Program-made: the position numbers and the translations under genes
From: Paenibacillus lactis
GTDB taxonomy: Bacteria; Bacillota; Bacilli; Paenibacillales; Paenibacillaceae
DNA: 64,000 bases
Reading direction: 5' to 3'
Assembly: GCF_017873605.1 (NCBI RefSeq)
Contig: NZ_JAGGKI010000007.1
Coordinates: 186,001-250,000 of the forward strand
In this document: in pieces, positions 1-9,332 of the stretch
Layout: each line of letters opens with the position of its first letter
Numbering within the stretch: position 1 is the stretch's first letter
Notes under the pieces: model-generated
Told to the model about the DNA's origin: nothing
Seen by the model: the letters and a program-made list of their open reading frames with translations, nothing else
Database searches by the model: none

Positions 1-474
1 GAAGTGCTGCTAAGGGATGAGCTGAAAAATCTGCAGCATTATTTAGAAATCATACATATTCGTTTTGAGCATTTTCAAAGCCGCATATCGGTGCATGAAT
101 CTTGTTTGGATTGCCGCGTGATCAAGCTATCCCTGCAGCCGATCGTAGAGAACAGCGTAAAGTATGCCGTAGAACCCAAAAACGGAAATGCCCAAATCAC
201 GGTTACGGCATATGAGAGCGACGGTGACCTCATCATTGATATATCGGATAACGGGAATGGGTTTCCTGAAGAGGACCTTGCCCGGATTCGTCATCGAATG
301 AAACTTGTGGAGCAACAGCCGGAGCCTGCCTCCCACGAGGAATCGGTTGGACTCATCAATGTCCATTCCAGAATGGCATTAAGATATGGCCCGCCATACG
401 GCGTTAGTGTGCATTCATTACCGGGAAGAGGAAGCAAAGTGTCGCTTCGATTCCCAAATAAGATAAATTCATGA
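1..474 (+). CDS. Sensor histidine kinase, YesM type, C-terminal part (5' end outside window)
   Basis: The reading frame is open from the first base, so only the last ~157 codons are present. The visible part is the end of a His_kinase domain (segment LQPIVENSVKYAV, which is the N box) followed by a HATPase_c domain with the G1 box DISDNGNGF and a G2-like segment SVGLINVHSRM. This order matches membrane sensor kinases of the YesM/LytS class, which pair with AraC-type response regulators and control carbohydrate uptake in Paenibacillus and Bacillus. The phosphorylated His and the membrane domain lie upstream of the window. It sits just before a sugar ABC transporter on the same strand, so it probably controls that transporter; this is inference from position. 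Confidence 0.85.
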   Translation, partial: EVLLRDELKNLQHYLEIIHIRFEHFQSRISVHESCLDCRVIKLSLQPIVENSVKYAVEPKNGNAQITVTAYESDGDLIIDISDNGNGFPEEDLARIRHRMKLVEQQPEPASHEESVGLINVHSRMALRYGPPYGVSVHSLPGRGSKVSLRFPNKINS

Positions 475-586
475 TCAGAAAATCGGATAAAAAGATCATC
501 CATTTGTGAAAAAATGACCCCCGGCAACAAGATATATTAAATGGCATAAGGGCAAATCAAAAATTGTGTAATGGAGGTCACCCGAA

Positions 587-2122
587 GTGAAAAGAATGCT
601 TTCCATGATCATGATTGTGAGCGTCGTATTATTGTCGATCGTAGGATGTACATCGACGGGACAACAGGATGCCGGCACGGCTTCCGGAGATAACGGGGAC
701 AAGGAGAAGAAGAAAATCAAAATTGATATGATGATCGCCTCTTGGAAGGGAGGGGGCTGGCCGGACAACAACCATCCGATTATCAAGCACATTAATGAAA
801 AATTTAATGTGGATTTGCAAATTCAGTGGGTACCGAATGCAAATTTTGCCGAGAAGCTGAACGTGATCGCTGCATCCGGCAAGCTGCCGGACGTCATAAG
901 GATGGATAGTCCAAGCCTCTATTTAAAATGGGTAGAACAGGGAGTATTCCTGGATTTAAAGCCCCATTTAGCCGAGTATTCAAGCTTGCAAAACATCGCT
1001 AAACCTGAGGAATGGGCATTGCTGAACCCGAAAGATCAGATTTTCGGCATTCCGATATACGCCACAGCTCAAAATACCATTTATGTAAGGGAGGACTGGC
1101 TTGCTAAACTGGACATCCCTATACCGACCGCGGAAGAATTTACGATCGATAAATTTTATGAAATTGCCAAGGCGTTCACCACTCAAGATCCGGACGGCAA
1201 CGGAAAGAATGATACCTTTGGGTTTTCAGCGCTCGGCAATTCGAGTCTCTTTGGCATTCCGGAGTTGTTCGCAGCCTTCGGATTGGCGAATGGCTGGAAG
1301 GAAGAGGGCGGCCAGTTGATTCCAATGCAAGTACAGTCGGATGAATGGAAAGCATTCCTGACCTTTATGAGTCGTGCATATAAGGAAGGAGTCCTTGACA
1401 AAGACTTCATTACCAACACAAATTTCAATGAGAAATATGCGCAAGGTAAAGTAGGTTTTGCCGACATGCATTATCAGTTCAGCCAGCAAACGAACCAACA
1501 GCTGCAGACCATTTCCCCTGGTGCCGATTTTGTGGAACTCAGCCCGCCGATGGGAAATAACGGGTCAAGGGGCAACTCAACGCCGACGAGTGGAACGATA
1601 AAGGTCGTGTTAAGCAAGGACGTGGATGACCAGAAGCGGGATCGCATTTTGCAGCTGTTTGATTGGTGGGTATCTCCAGAAGGCGAAGACATCCTAAAGA
1701 ATGGAATTGAAAATATTCATTACAAGAAAAACAGCAGCGGAGCCTATGAGATGACCGGCGAGTTGAAGGCTGAAGGCGAGGGGCGCCAAAGCCTCTTATG
1801 GAACTGGGTGCTACGGAACAACAACAATACGTTTAACACGTATAAATGGAGCGATCCTACTTGGGCAAAGGAAATGGAGCAGTCCATTGCTAATGCTGGC
1901 AAATATCCATATAAGAACGCGTCGGACGCCTACATCTTCTCGTCAAGAACCTATCTGGAGAAGGGGTCGGCATTGAATGAAAGCTTCCACAAAACCGTGA
2001 TCGAAATCATCGCAGGGAAGAAGCCGATTGAAAGTATCGATCATGCGATTACGGAGTGGAAGAGTAACGGCGGGGATAAGATCATAGAGGAAGTGAATGC
2101 CGCGTTTACGGCGAATAAATAA
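587..2122 (+). CDS. Extracellular sugar-binding lipoprotein of an ABC transporter (LplA-like)
   Basis: A 511-residue solute-binding protein of the family 1 type. The start is GTG at 587, set by GGAGG at 573-577. A signal peptide with a hydrophobic core ends in the lipobox IVGC, so Cys is lipidated and the protein is tethered outside the membrane. A Ser/Gly/Lys-rich linker follows, then the substrate-binding fold. Length and context match the LplA group, which feeds LplB/YtcP-type permeases and usually binds oligosaccharides or uronate oligomers. No ATPase gene lies nearby; in this family a shared MsmX-like ATPase encoded elsewhere normally energises import. The substrate cannot be told from sequence. 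Confidence 0.88.
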   Translation: MKRMLSMIMIVSVVLLSIVGCTSTGQQDAGTASGDNGDKEKKKIKIDMMIASWKGGGWPDNNHPIIKHINEKFNVDLQIQWVPNANFAEKLNVIAASGKLPDVIRMDSPSLYLKWVEQGVFLDLKPHLAEYSSLQNIAKPEEWALLNPKDQIFGIPIYATAQNTIYVREDWLAKLDIPIPTAEEFTIDKFYEIAKAFTTQDPDGNGKNDTFGFSALGNSSLFGIPELFAAFGLANGWKEEGGQLIPMQVQSDEWKAFLTFMSRAYKEGVLDKDFITNTNFNEKYAQGKVGFADMHYQFSQQTNQQLQTISPGADFVELSPPMGNNGSRGNSTPTSGTIKVVLSKDVDDQKRDRILQLFDWWVSPEGEDILKNGIENIHYKKNSSGAYEMTGELKAEGEGRQSLLWNWVLRNNNNTFNTYKWSDPTWAKEMEQSIANAGKYPYKNASDAYIFSSRTYLEKGSALNESFHKTVIEIIAGKKPIESIDHAITEWKSNGGDKIIEEVNAAFTANK

Positions 2123-2134
2123 CGTTCGTCTGAA

Positions 2135-2164
2135 GCTCCCGAGCGGCAGCAACCTTTCGGGAGT
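2135..2164 (+). terminator. Hairpin between binding protein and permease genes
   Basis: CTCCCGA (2136-2142) pairs with TCGGGAG (2157-2163) and is followed by GTTATTTT. It lies between the stop of the binding protein and the permease ribosome site. Such a hairpin can protect the upstream mRNA or attenuate the downstream genes so that the binding protein is made in excess. The T run is weak, so partial termination or mRNA stabilisation is more likely than full termination. Confidence 0.5.
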
Positions 2165-2202
2165 GTTATTTTCCAGACAGGCTTAAATGGAGGAGTGCAG
2201 TA

Positions 2203-3099
2203 ATGAATGCGTACTGGAAGAGAGCATTTCCGATCTATTTCATGATCTTGCCTGGTTTTCTCTTTTTTATCATTTTCAAGTATATCCCGATGATCGGGAT
2301 CTCCATTGCATTTATAGATTATAGCCCCTTCAAAGGGATAACGGGAAGCGAGTGGGTAGGACTTCATTATTTTCGCAGATTATTTGCTGAAGGCGATTTC
2401 CTCGTGCTGCTCAAAAATACGCTGCTGCTAAATCTGCTTGACGTTGTGTTCTTTTTTCCTGCTCCCATTCTAGTCGCCTTGCTCCTTAATGAAGTTAGAG
2501 CGAAGCGCTTCAAGACGGCGGTTCAAACCATTCTGTATGCCCCTAATTTTATTTCCTGGGTCGTCATCGTCGGCATTACCATTCTGCTATTCGCAACCGG
2601 CTCCGGAGGGATCAATCAGATTCTGGACAATTGGGGGCTTGGCCCGCTGGAACTGATGACGGATCCCCAATACTTTCGGTGGGTGTGGCTGCTGCAGAAT
2701 ATTTGGCAAGGCGCGGGCTGGGGAGCGATCATTTTTCTCGCTGCTTTGTCTACCATTGACCCCACCTTGTATGAGGCGTCCACGATGGATGGCGCGAACC
2801 GCTGGCGCCAGGTCTGGCATATTACGCTTCCCGGCTTGCGAAACGTAATTGTCATCATGTTTATATTACGGTTCGGCCATATCATGGATCTCGGCTTCGA
2901 GCATATTTTCTTGCTCCAGAATCCGATGAATCAAGACGTTTCCAAGGTATTTGAGACGTTTATTTACAAAACGGGCCTGATCCAAGGTGATTACAGTTAC
3001 TCAACGGCTGTCGGTTTATTTAAATCCGTTGTCGGATTGGTGATGGTATGGTTCGTTAACCGGCTGGCCAAACGAATGGGGCAGGAGGGAGTTTTTTAA
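2203..3099 (+). CDS. Sugar ABC transporter permease, LplB/UgpA type
   Basis: An integral membrane protein of 298 residues with about six hydrophobic segments. The EAA loop that docks the ATPase reads EASTMDGANRWRQVWHITLP (residues ~193-212), the expected signature of binding-protein-dependent permeases. The N-terminal pattern of Pro-rich first helix followed by FKYIPMIGI is typical of LplB relatives. The start ATG at 2203 follows GGAGGAG. It is cotranscribed with the next permease (1-base gap) and with the binding lipoprotein upstream. Substrate unknown; a complex oligosaccharide is likely from the family. Confidence 0.9.
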   Translation: MNAYWKRAFPIYFMILPGFLFFIIFKYIPMIGISIAFIDYSPFKGITGSEWVGLHYFRRLFAEGDFLVLLKNTLLLNLLDVVFFFPAPILVALLLNEVRAKRFKTAVQTILYAPNFISWVVIVGITILLFATGSGGINQILDNWGLGPLELMTDPQYFRWVWLLQNIWQGAGWGAIIFLAALSTIDPTLYEASTMDGANRWRQVWHITLPGLRNVIVIMFILRFGHIMDLGFEHIFLLQNPMNQDVSKVFETFIYKTGLIQGDYSYSTAVGLFKSVVGLVMVWFVNRLAKRMGQEGVF

Positions 3100-3100
3100 G

Positions 3101-3967
3101 ATGCGGCATGAAAAAGGCCTTGACCGGTTATTTACGATTCTTGTGTATTTCATACTTATCCTTGCGGCAGCCATGGCGATCTTTCCCTTGTTTTACGTGC
3201 TCTCCGTTTCCTTCTCAACAGAAATTGAGTATTTAACGCGCGGGTTCTTCGTGATCCCGAAGCAGTTCACCCTGGAAGGATACATGTATTTATTGGGACA
3301 TCCCGGGTTTACCTCCGCATTTCGAAATGCGGTTATTCTTAGCGCGGTTGGAACGGCGCTGAATATTGTGCTGACCTCCCTCATGGCATACGGATTGTCC
3401 AAGCGGTGGCTTAGATTTCGCAGTTCCTTGAATTTTATGGTGTTCTTCACATTGTTATTCTCGGGCGGAATGATCCCAACCTATCTGGTCGTGCGGTCTC
3501 TCCATCTTTTAGACAGCTTCTGGGCGATTTGGTTAAGCACCGCAATAGCGCCGTTCAATGTTATTGTGATGCGAAGCTTCTTCCAGTCCATGCCTTCCGA
3601 GCTTGAAGAATCGGCCAAAATCGACGGAAGCGGGGAATGGCGTTTGTTTTTGTCGATTATCGTCCCGCTCTCCAAACCCGTGATCGCTACGTTTACGTTG
3701 TTTTATTTGGTAACCAATTGGAATACGTATTTTACTGCGATTCTTTATTTAAACGATGCTGACTTAATGCCGCTTCAAGTATTCCTAAGACAGATGCTGG
3801 TTGAGGACGATCCTACAATATCCAATGCGTCCAACGTCATGTATAAGTACACGCCTGCAGCCAAAATGGCGGCGATTATTTTAACAGCCTTGCCGCTGCT
3901 GGTGATCTTTCCGATCTTGCAAAAGCACTTCAATAAAGGAGTAATGCTTGGATCGGTTAAAGGATAA
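3101..3967 (+). CDS. Sugar ABC transporter permease, YtcP/LplC type
   Basis: The second permease of the pair, 288 residues and about six membrane segments. Its EAA loop reads EESAKIDGSGEWRLFLSIIV, and the C-terminus ends in KHFNKGVMLGSVKG, a tail common in YtcP/LplC proteins. It begins one base after the stop of the first permease, with a ribosome site (GGAGGGAG) inside that gene. Together with the binding lipoprotein it should form a heterodimeric import channel. No nucleotide-binding subunit is encoded in the window. Confidence 0.9.
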   Translation: MRHEKGLDRLFTILVYFILILAAAMAIFPLFYVLSVSFSTEIEYLTRGFFVIPKQFTLEGYMYLLGHPGFTSAFRNAVILSAVGTALNIVLTSLMAYGLSKRWLRFRSSLNFMVFFTLLFSGGMIPTYLVVRSLHLLDSFWAIWLSTAIAPFNVIVMRSFFQSMPSELEESAKIDGSGEWRLFLSIIVPLSKPVIATFTLFYLVTNWNTYFTAILYLNDADLMPLQVFLRQMLVEDDPTISNASNVMYKYTPAAKMAAIILTALPLLVIFPILQKHFNKGVMLGSVKG

Positions 3968-4008
3968 GTAGCAGATTAAATTAATATCGATACGAGGTGA
4001 GTAATAAC

Positions 4009-4758
4009 ATGATTAGTAAACCGAAATATGTAGCCCATCGCGGATTAAGCATGTTCGCACCTGAGAACACCATTGCAGCATTTGAATTGGCGGGCAAATC
4101 GGGCTTCTGGGGGATTGAATGCCATACTTACTGCACGACGGATGGTCGCTGGGTTGTCCATCATGATCGGACCGTCGACCGAATGACGAACGGGACGGGG
4201 AGGACAAAGGACTTCTCATTTGAGGAAATTCGCAAATTGGATATCGTTGCAGGCAACGGAATTGACGACTACAATGGCTTGTACATTCCAACGCTTGAGG
4301 AAGTGATGTCTGTCTGTTTATTCTTTGGCATGCACGCTTTCATCGAGATCGAGGAATATCATCAAGACGGTGATCTGGAGGTGCTGGTAGAGCTTGTGCG
4401 CACCGCGGGCATGGCGGATCAAAGCAGTTTCATATGTTTCAATGCCGATGATCTGTTCAAGGTGCGGGCGATTGATGAAACGGTGCCGCTTGGCTTTTTG
4501 TCAGCCAAACCACCTGCTGCTGAAGACCTGCAGCTTATTGGCCGATTGCAGCCAGCTTTTCTAGATTACGACTACCGGACAACGACGCCCGATGACGTAC
4601 GCAACTGCATCAGGGCTGGAATTGACGTCTCGATCTGGACCGTTAACGAAAGAGAGATATCTCGGCAGTTTGAAGAAGCGGGAGCCACATATATAACAAC
4701 CGACACGATCTTGTGGAAAACGATGGAGCCAGATAATCTTTCCACACCAAAGAAATGA
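4009..4758 (+). CDS. Glycerophosphodiester phosphodiesterase-like protein (GDPD/UgpQ family)
   Basis: A 249-residue cytoplasmic GDPD-family barrel. It opens with AHRG (His10, Arg11), then APENT, and later HHDRTVDRMTNGTG, all classic GDPD signatures. The start ATG at 4009 is preferred over GTG 3997 because the ribosome site GAGGTG (3994-3999) overlaps that GTG. A striking deviation lies in the metal-binding Glu-x-Asp motif: here it is Glu37-Cys38-His39, so the usual Asp is His. The enzyme family hydrolyses glycerophosphodiesters to glycerol-3-phosphate and an alcohol; with this change the activity or metal may differ. It sits 41 bases after the sugar permeases, so it may act on the imported compound. 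That link is inferred. Confidence 0.82.
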   Translation: MISKPKYVAHRGLSMFAPENTIAAFELAGKSGFWGIECHTYCTTDGRWVVHHDRTVDRMTNGTGRTKDFSFEEIRKLDIVAGNGIDDYNGLYIPTLEEVMSVCLFFGMHAFIEIEEYHQDGDLEVLVELVRTAGMADQSSFICFNADDLFKVRAIDETVPLGFLSAKPPAAEDLQLIGRLQPAFLDYDYRTTTPDDVRNCIRAGIDVSIWTVNEREISRQFEEAGATYITTDTILWKTMEPDNLSTPKK

Positions 4759-4782
4759 CGGAAGCCAAGAACGTACATGAAC

Positions 4783-4809
4783 AAGAAGCCGTGATCTCCA
4801 CGGCTTCTT
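4783..4809 (+). terminator. Terminator after the sugar transporter operon
   Basis: AAGAAGCCGTG (4783-4793) pairs perfectly with CACGGCTTCTT (4799-4809) around a 5-base loop. The downstream T run is weak (AGTATTTAAGG). It separates the GDPD gene from the TetR gene. Confidence 0.7.
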
Positions 4810-4912
4810 AGTATTTAAGGATAAAGAAACTCAATGAGCCAAAGTATGCGGAAAGCGGATGTTTTGTTCGTTCCGATTAGTTTATACTCGTGTTGAGAAG
4901 GAGGAGGTATGA

Positions 4913-5497
4913 ATGGGACGGACCAAAGAATTTGACCGTGAGCAGGTGCTTCGCAAGGCGATGATCGTTTTTTGGGAGAAAGGATACGAGGGGGCAAGCA
5001 TCCCGGATTTATTGCAATCCATGGGAATAAGCAGATCCAGCATGTACGAAACGTTTCAGGATAAACAGACGCTTTATTACGAGGCCATCCAGCAATACAA
5101 AAAAATGTCGCAAAAAAAACGCGATCTGATGATCCATGCTCCTTCTGCGATCACCGGGATCCGCCAATATTTTGAGCTGCATATTACGAACGCATTTGCG
5201 ACGCACGGTGAAGCTTATCCGCACGGATGTTTGATTACGAACGCTTCCGTGGGTCTGGATGCCATGGATGAGCCCTTGCAGAATACGATTCGCCAAAGCT
5301 TTACGGAGCTGGAGCAGCTGTTCTATGAGAAATTAAAAGAGGGCCAGGAAACGGGCGAAATTTCTCCTCATAAAGATATAAAAATGTTATCGTTCCTGCT
5401 GCTTAATCTCAACCATAGCATCAACGTGATGGCCAGGATCCAAAGCGACAGCGAAAAGGTCCGCGGCATGATGAACGCCGTGATCGAGTCGCTGTAG
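4913..5497 (+). CDS. TetR/AcrR family transcriptional repressor
   Basis: A 194-residue one-component regulator. Residues ~8-50 form a TetR-type helix-turn-helix (ending SMGISRSSMYETFQDKQTLY), and the remaining helical domain should bind an inducer and dimerise. The ATG at 4913 follows GGAGGAGG. The gene is immediately upstream of an MFS exporter on the same strand, and the gap between them carries two near-identical inverted operator-like sites. The simplest model is repression of the exporter until a toxic ligand is bound. The ligand is not predictable from sequence. Confidence 0.9.
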   Translation: MGRTKEFDREQVLRKAMIVFWEKGYEGASIPDLLQSMGISRSSMYETFQDKQTLYYEAIQQYKKMSQKKRDLMIHAPSAITGIRQYFELHITNAFATHGEAYPHGCLITNASVGLDAMDEPLQNTIRQSFTELEQLFYEKLKEGQETGEISPHKDIKMLSFLLLNLNHSINVMARIQSDSEKVRGMMNAVIESL

Positions 5498-5517
5498 AGC
5501 TTTTTTTTCACCATACT

Positions 5518-5531
5518 GGAACAATCATTCC
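5518..5531. promoter_or_regulatory. Operator-like site 1 for the TetR regulator
   Basis: GGAACAATCATTCC is an imperfect palindrome (GGAA...TTCC). It matches the reverse complement of site 2 at 5583-5596 in 13 of 14 positions. The pair flanks the likely promoter region of the exporter, as expected for TetR-family operators. Binding is inferred. Confidence 0.6.
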
Positions 5532-5582
5532 GAAAGGGTCTCCCTCTTGCTTAAGCATAGAAGGGGAACTTCTTCTCAAACT

Positions 5583-5596
5583 GGAATGGTTGTTCC
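5583..5596. promoter_or_regulatory. Operator-like site 2 for the TetR regulator
   Basis: GGAATGGTTGTTCC is the inverted partner of the site at 5518-5531, with centres 65 bases apart. It lies about 40 bases before the exporter start codon, a position where a repressor would block transcription. Confidence 0.6.
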
Positions 5597-5634
5597 AATA
5601 TTCTTGCACGATCATCTTATAAGGAGTGTTTCAC

Positions 5635-6852
5635 ATGAATGAAAATGGATACGCAAAAGGAAAGCTGGCGAATTCGCCATCGCCCTGGATTATGCTGATT
5701 CTTGCTGTTGCATGCGGCTTGATTGCAGCAAATCTTTACTACACGCAGCCATTAGTTGAGTCCATTAGCTCATCTATAGGATTATCTTCAGGAGCAGCAG
5801 GGGTCATTGTCACGCTGACCCAAATCGGCTACGGGATCGGCTTGCTGTTTATCGTTCCTTTGGGAGATCTGCTTGAAAACCGCAAACTGGTGGTTGCGCT
5901 GCTGATGCTGACGGCCATCGTTTTAATCATTGCAGCCGCTGCCCGAAATGCCGCTCTGTTTCTAACCGCCTCTTTATTTATCGGTGTGGGGTCCGTCGCG
6001 GCTCAGATCCTGGTCCCTTATGCAGCTCATCTCTCCCCGGAGGAGACGAGAGGACGTAATGTCGGTAATGTCATGAGCGGGCTGCTGTTAGGAATCATGC
6101 TGGCCCGGCCGGTATCGAGCTTGGTGGAAAATTATTTCGGCTGGCACGCGATCTTTATGATGTCTTCCGCCTTACTCTTCCTACTCGCTCTGGTTTTGAT
6201 CAAAGCACTGCCGGCAAGGAAGCCGCAAACGACCGAACGCTATCCGGCAATCATCTCATCCATGCTGCGGCTGCTCAAAACGACGCCGATTCTTCGTCGC
6301 AGGGCGCTGTATCACGCTTGTTTGTTCGGGATGTTCAGCCTGTTCTGGACAACGGTTCCGCTTGTCTTAACAAGTCCGCTATATCATTTTTCCTCTGCAG
6401 GCGTTGCGTTGTTCGCTTTGGCAGGGGTATCAGGCGCGGTCGCAGCGCCTCTGGCCGGCCGCTTTGCGGATAAGGGCCTGATCCGGCCTGCAACCGGAAT
6501 ATCCATCGCGCTGGTGCTACTATCCGGACTTCTGCCGATTGTCTTTCCTGGCGGTTCTTTGCTCTCGATCGTGATCCTGGTGCTTGCCGCCATCCTGCTG
6601 GATATGGGCGTGTCTGCCAATATGGTGTTGGGACAACGCGCGATCTTCTCGTTGGGAGCCGAGGTGCGGAGCCGGCTGAACGGCTTGTATATGGCGATCT
6701 TTTTTGCCGGGGGGGCCATAGGCTCTGCTGCCGGGGGATGGGCCTACGCTATGGGCGGGTGGAAGGCGGCGATGTGGCTTGGCGTCTTTTTCCCGGCTTT
6801 GGCAATGCTATACTTTTTGACGGAACGAAGGGTGCGGCAAGACCGCAAATAA
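5635..6852 (+). CDS. MFS transporter, drug:H+ antiporter type
   Basis: A 405-residue protein with about 12 hydrophobic segments. The early segment [10 protein letters not shown] and the loop 2-3 motif [10 protein letters not shown] identify it as a major facilitator of the DHA1 group, close to the YgaY-like exporters. The start is ATG 5635, set by AAGGAG at 5621-5626, rather than GTG 5626, which overlaps that site. It follows a TetR regulator, so it is most likely an efflux pump induced by its own substrate. Substrate unknown. Confidence 0.88.
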   Translation: MNENGYAKGKLANSPSPWIMLILAVACGLIAANLYYTQPLVESISSSIGLSSGAAGVIVTLTQIGYGIGLLFIVPLGDLLENRKLVVALLMLTAIVLIIAAAARNAALFLTASLFIGVGSVAAQILVPYAAHLSPEETRGRNVGNVMSGLLLGIMLARPVSSLVENYFGWHAIFMMSSALLFLLALVLIKALPARKPQTTERYPAIISSMLRLLKTTPILRRRALYHACLFGMFSLFWTTVPLVLTSPLYHFSSAGVALFALAGVSGAVAAPLAGRFADKGLIRPATGISIALVLLSGLLPIVFPGGSLLSIVILVLAAILLDMGVSANMVLGQRAIFSLGAEVRSRLNGLYMAIFFAGGAIGSAAGGWAYAMGGWKAAMWLGVFFPALAMLYFLTERRVRQDRK

Positions 6853-7030
6853 AAAGCGATGCATGTTTTTAACAAGAGGTTATAAGATAATAACTTAGAA
6901 ATAATCTGTAGGATGTATGGGTATGGATCGCAGGTGGCAATATTGAGCAATCAAGAAGAAATGTCTCCTCTCGATACACGCTATAATAAGTGTAATTTCC
7001 GAGAGAGAAATCATATGAAAGGGTGGGACG

Positions 7031-8284
7031 ATGTCGGAAACCGAAGATGCTCAGAAAATCCATTGGAAAAGAAACATCATTCTCTTTTTAAGCAGCCAGA
7101 CGCTCTCGCTGTTCGGTTCTGCCTTGGTGCAGTACGCCATTATGTGGCATATTACGCTGACGACACAGTCAGGCATTATGATGACGCTGTTCATTATTTG
7201 CGGTTTTATACCGACGTTTCTACTATCGCCGTTCGCAGGCGTATGGGCGGACCGGTTCAATCGAAAATCGCTCATTATCATTGCGGATGCCATGATCGCG
7301 GTGGTAACGCTCATCTTGGCCATCACGTTTTTGCTCGGTTACCAAGCCGTATGGCTGCTGTTTGTTATCGCCGCGGTACGCGCACTTGGTGGAGGTATTC
7401 AAACACCCGCTGTCGGAGCGATATTGCCTCAAATCGTACCTCAGGATAAGCTAACCAAGGTGAACGGCATTAACGGAAGCTTGCAAGCGCTCATGATGTT
7501 CGTTGCGCCTATTGTCAGCGCTGCTTTGCTAACGATGGCTACGATCGAAATGATTTTTTTCATCGATGTCGTTACAGCGGCGATCGCGATCTTTATCTTG
7601 TTCTTTTTCCTTAAAATCCCGTTGCATAAAAAGGCAGCTGACACGCAAAACACAGGCTATCTCGACGACTTCAAACAGGGCTTGGTGTATATTGGACAAC
7701 ATGCCTTTCTCAAATCATTCTTTATCTTTTTTGCCATCTTTTTCGTGCTTATGGCACCTGCGGCATTTTTGACTCCGCTGCAAGTCACACGAACTTTCGG
7801 AGACGATGTATGGCGCTTGACCGCGATCGAAATCGCGTTTTCGGTAGGCATGATGGCAGGTGGGGGGATTATTGCGTCTTGGGGCGGCTTCAAAAATAAA
7901 GTCTACACGATGGCGATTGCCAGCCTCGTGATGGCATTGTCCACATTCGCGCTTGGCATCGTCCCAGTCTTCTGGTTGTATCTAGCCATTATGGCTGTAT
8001 TCGGGGTAGCCATGCCTGTCTTCAATACGCCGACGACCGTCATGCTGCAGGAGAAGGTGGATGAAAACTATTTAGGACGGATCTTTGGCGTCTTTGGAAT
8101 GATCTCGACTTCCATGATGCCGATCGGGATGTTGATCTTTGGACCGCTTGCCGATGTGGTCAAAGTCGAATGGCTGTTGATCGGTACCGGATTGCTTATG
8201 CTCGTGCTGACTGTATTCTTCGCCCGCAACAAGCGATTGGTCGAAGCGGGGAAGCCGCTTGTGGTCGCAAACGCCCCTGAGTAA
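7031..8284 (+). CDS. MFS transporter, macrolide-efflux (MefA/MFS_3) type
   Basis: A 417-residue major facilitator with about 12 membrane segments. The loop 2-3 motif reads GVWADRFNRKSLI and the first segment has SSQTLSLFGSALVQYAIMWH, both typical of the MefA-like branch that exports macrolides and other lipophilic drugs. It has its own upstream region with a TATAAT at 6982-6987 and ends at a strong hairpin, so it is a single-gene unit independent of the exporter upstream. The substrate is inferred only at family level. Confidence 0.88.
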   Translation: MSETEDAQKIHWKRNIILFLSSQTLSLFGSALVQYAIMWHITLTTQSGIMMTLFIICGFIPTFLLSPFAGVWADRFNRKSLIIIADAMIAVVTLILAITFLLGYQAVWLLFVIAAVRALGGGIQTPAVGAILPQIVPQDKLTKVNGINGSLQALMMFVAPIVSAALLTMATIEMIFFIDVVTAAIAIFILFFFLKIPLHKKAADTQNTGYLDDFKQGLVYIGQHAFLKSFFIFFAIFFVLMAPAAFLTPLQVTRTFGDDVWRLTAIEIAFSVGMMAGGGIIASWGGFKNKVYTMAIASLVMALSTFALGIVPVFWLYLAIMAVFGVAMPVFNTPTTVMLQEKVDENYLGRIFGVFGMISTSMMPIGMLIFGPLADVVKVEWLLIGTGLLMLVLTVFFARNKRLVEAGKPLVVANAPE

Positions 8285-8305
8285 GTATCGGATATCCATT
8301 CTAAT

Positions 8306-8343
8306 ATGAAGCCCGCAAATGCTCAGGCATTAGCGGGCTTCAT
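8306..8343. terminator. Bidirectional terminator between convergent genes
   Basis: ATGAAGCCCGC (8306-8316) pairs perfectly with GCGGGCTTCAT (8333-8343), extended by AATGC/GCATT around a TCAG loop. It lies between the convergent MFS and PhyH genes and can serve both strands. Confidence 0.75.
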
Positions 8344-8350
8344 TACTGAC

Positions 8351-9154
8351 TCAGTGATAGGCCGGCGTTTCGATGCCGCAGGGGCCTCCGTCAGGATTGC
8401 CTTCGAGCTCAAGCGTAGTCCCGTCGGCACGGTAGAGCGGATTATACCAGCGCGAAATTTTGTCGGCACTGGAGTTGGCGTAGTGACAAATGAACGCCCG
8501 GCGGAATCGGTCCTTTGATTTGTTGCGGTATGAGCCGTGTATCAGATTTCCGTTGAAGAACAGCACATCACCTGGATCCATGACGGCCGGCACCGGCTTC
8601 TCGTCTTTTGGCGGTTTAACATAGTGCGTTGTGAACGATTCCTTAGAATCCGACACATCGGGACAGACGATCTCGTACGTGTTCGTTTTCGGCACAAGCA
8701 GCATGCAGCCGTTCTCCTCGTCGCACCGGTCGATCGCCGTCCAAGCGGCGATGCAGTTGCCCGGCTCAACCTTCAGATAGAAGTTGTCCTGATGCAGCGC
8801 CTGTCCTCTGGAACCCGGAGGCTTGTAGTAGAACATGCTCTGTGCTGCGTAGGCTTCCTCGCCGTACAGGTCCTCGAGAATCGCCATGACGCCGGGATGT
8901 AGCATATACTTCATGGCCACCGGATTGAACCGGTGCGGATGCATGACACGGGGGAACCGCTTCAGCGGGTCGGACCGGTCCGCATTCAGATCCGGTTCGA
9001 AATGGCCCGAGATCGTTGTTTGTCCGATCTCATCGAAAGTCAAGCGGATCTCATTGACCTCTCCCGGATGAAAAACCTCTTTAACGATTAGATAACCTTC
9101 CGTTTCAAATTGCTTCATTTGCTCTGTGGACAACGTTTTTAACACCTTTGACAT
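8351..9154 (-). CDS. Phytanoyl-CoA dioxygenase (PhyH) family oxygenase
   Basis: A 267-residue non-haem Fe(II)/2-oxoglutarate oxygenase. The iron triad is visible as His121-x-Asp123 (in ALHQDNFY) and His206 (in NGNLIHGS), and an Arg-rich segment DRFRRAF (~216-221) supplies the Arg that binds 2-oxoglutarate. The family hydroxylates diverse substrates: fatty acyl-CoA, ectoine, halogenation targets and natural products. The gene is transcribed away from an AraC regulator, which suggests substrate-induced expression. No signal peptide; cytoplasmic. The substrate is unknown. Confidence 0.88.
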   Translation of the reverse strand: MSKVLKTLSTEQMKQFETEGYLIVKEVFHPGEVNEIRLTFDEIGQTTISGHFEPDLNADRSDPLKRFPRVMHPHRFNPVAMKYMLHPGVMAILEDLYGEEAYAAQSMFYYKPPGSRGQALHQDNFYLKVEPGNCIAAWTAIDRCDEENGCMLLVPKTNTYEIVCPDVSDSKESFTTHYVKPPKDEKPVPAVMDPGDVLFFNGNLIHGSYRNKSKDRFRRAFICHYANSSADKISRWYNPLYRADGTTLELEGNPDGGPCGIETPAYH

Positions 9155-9332
9155 ATTGACTGCTCCTCTCCGAGATGAATTATCTACAGTTTAATGGAAG
9201 AGAACGCAGGCTTGAAGTCGCATTCATGCTCATAACAGGTTGGATTCTGCTATCCTGCTGGACAGAATGTGCAGAACACCTTATTTTATCAGGAGAAGGA
9301 ATCAAGGAATATTCTTATGGGAGGAGAACGCA

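Noticed and set aside
6913..7449. 178-codon plus-strand frame
   Set aside because: It covers the well-supported MFS gene at 7031 in another frame and has no ribosome site or protein-like pattern.
9240..9332. Longer AraC start at TTG 9240
   Set aside because: No ribosome site; TTG 9333 has GGGAGGAG at the right distance.
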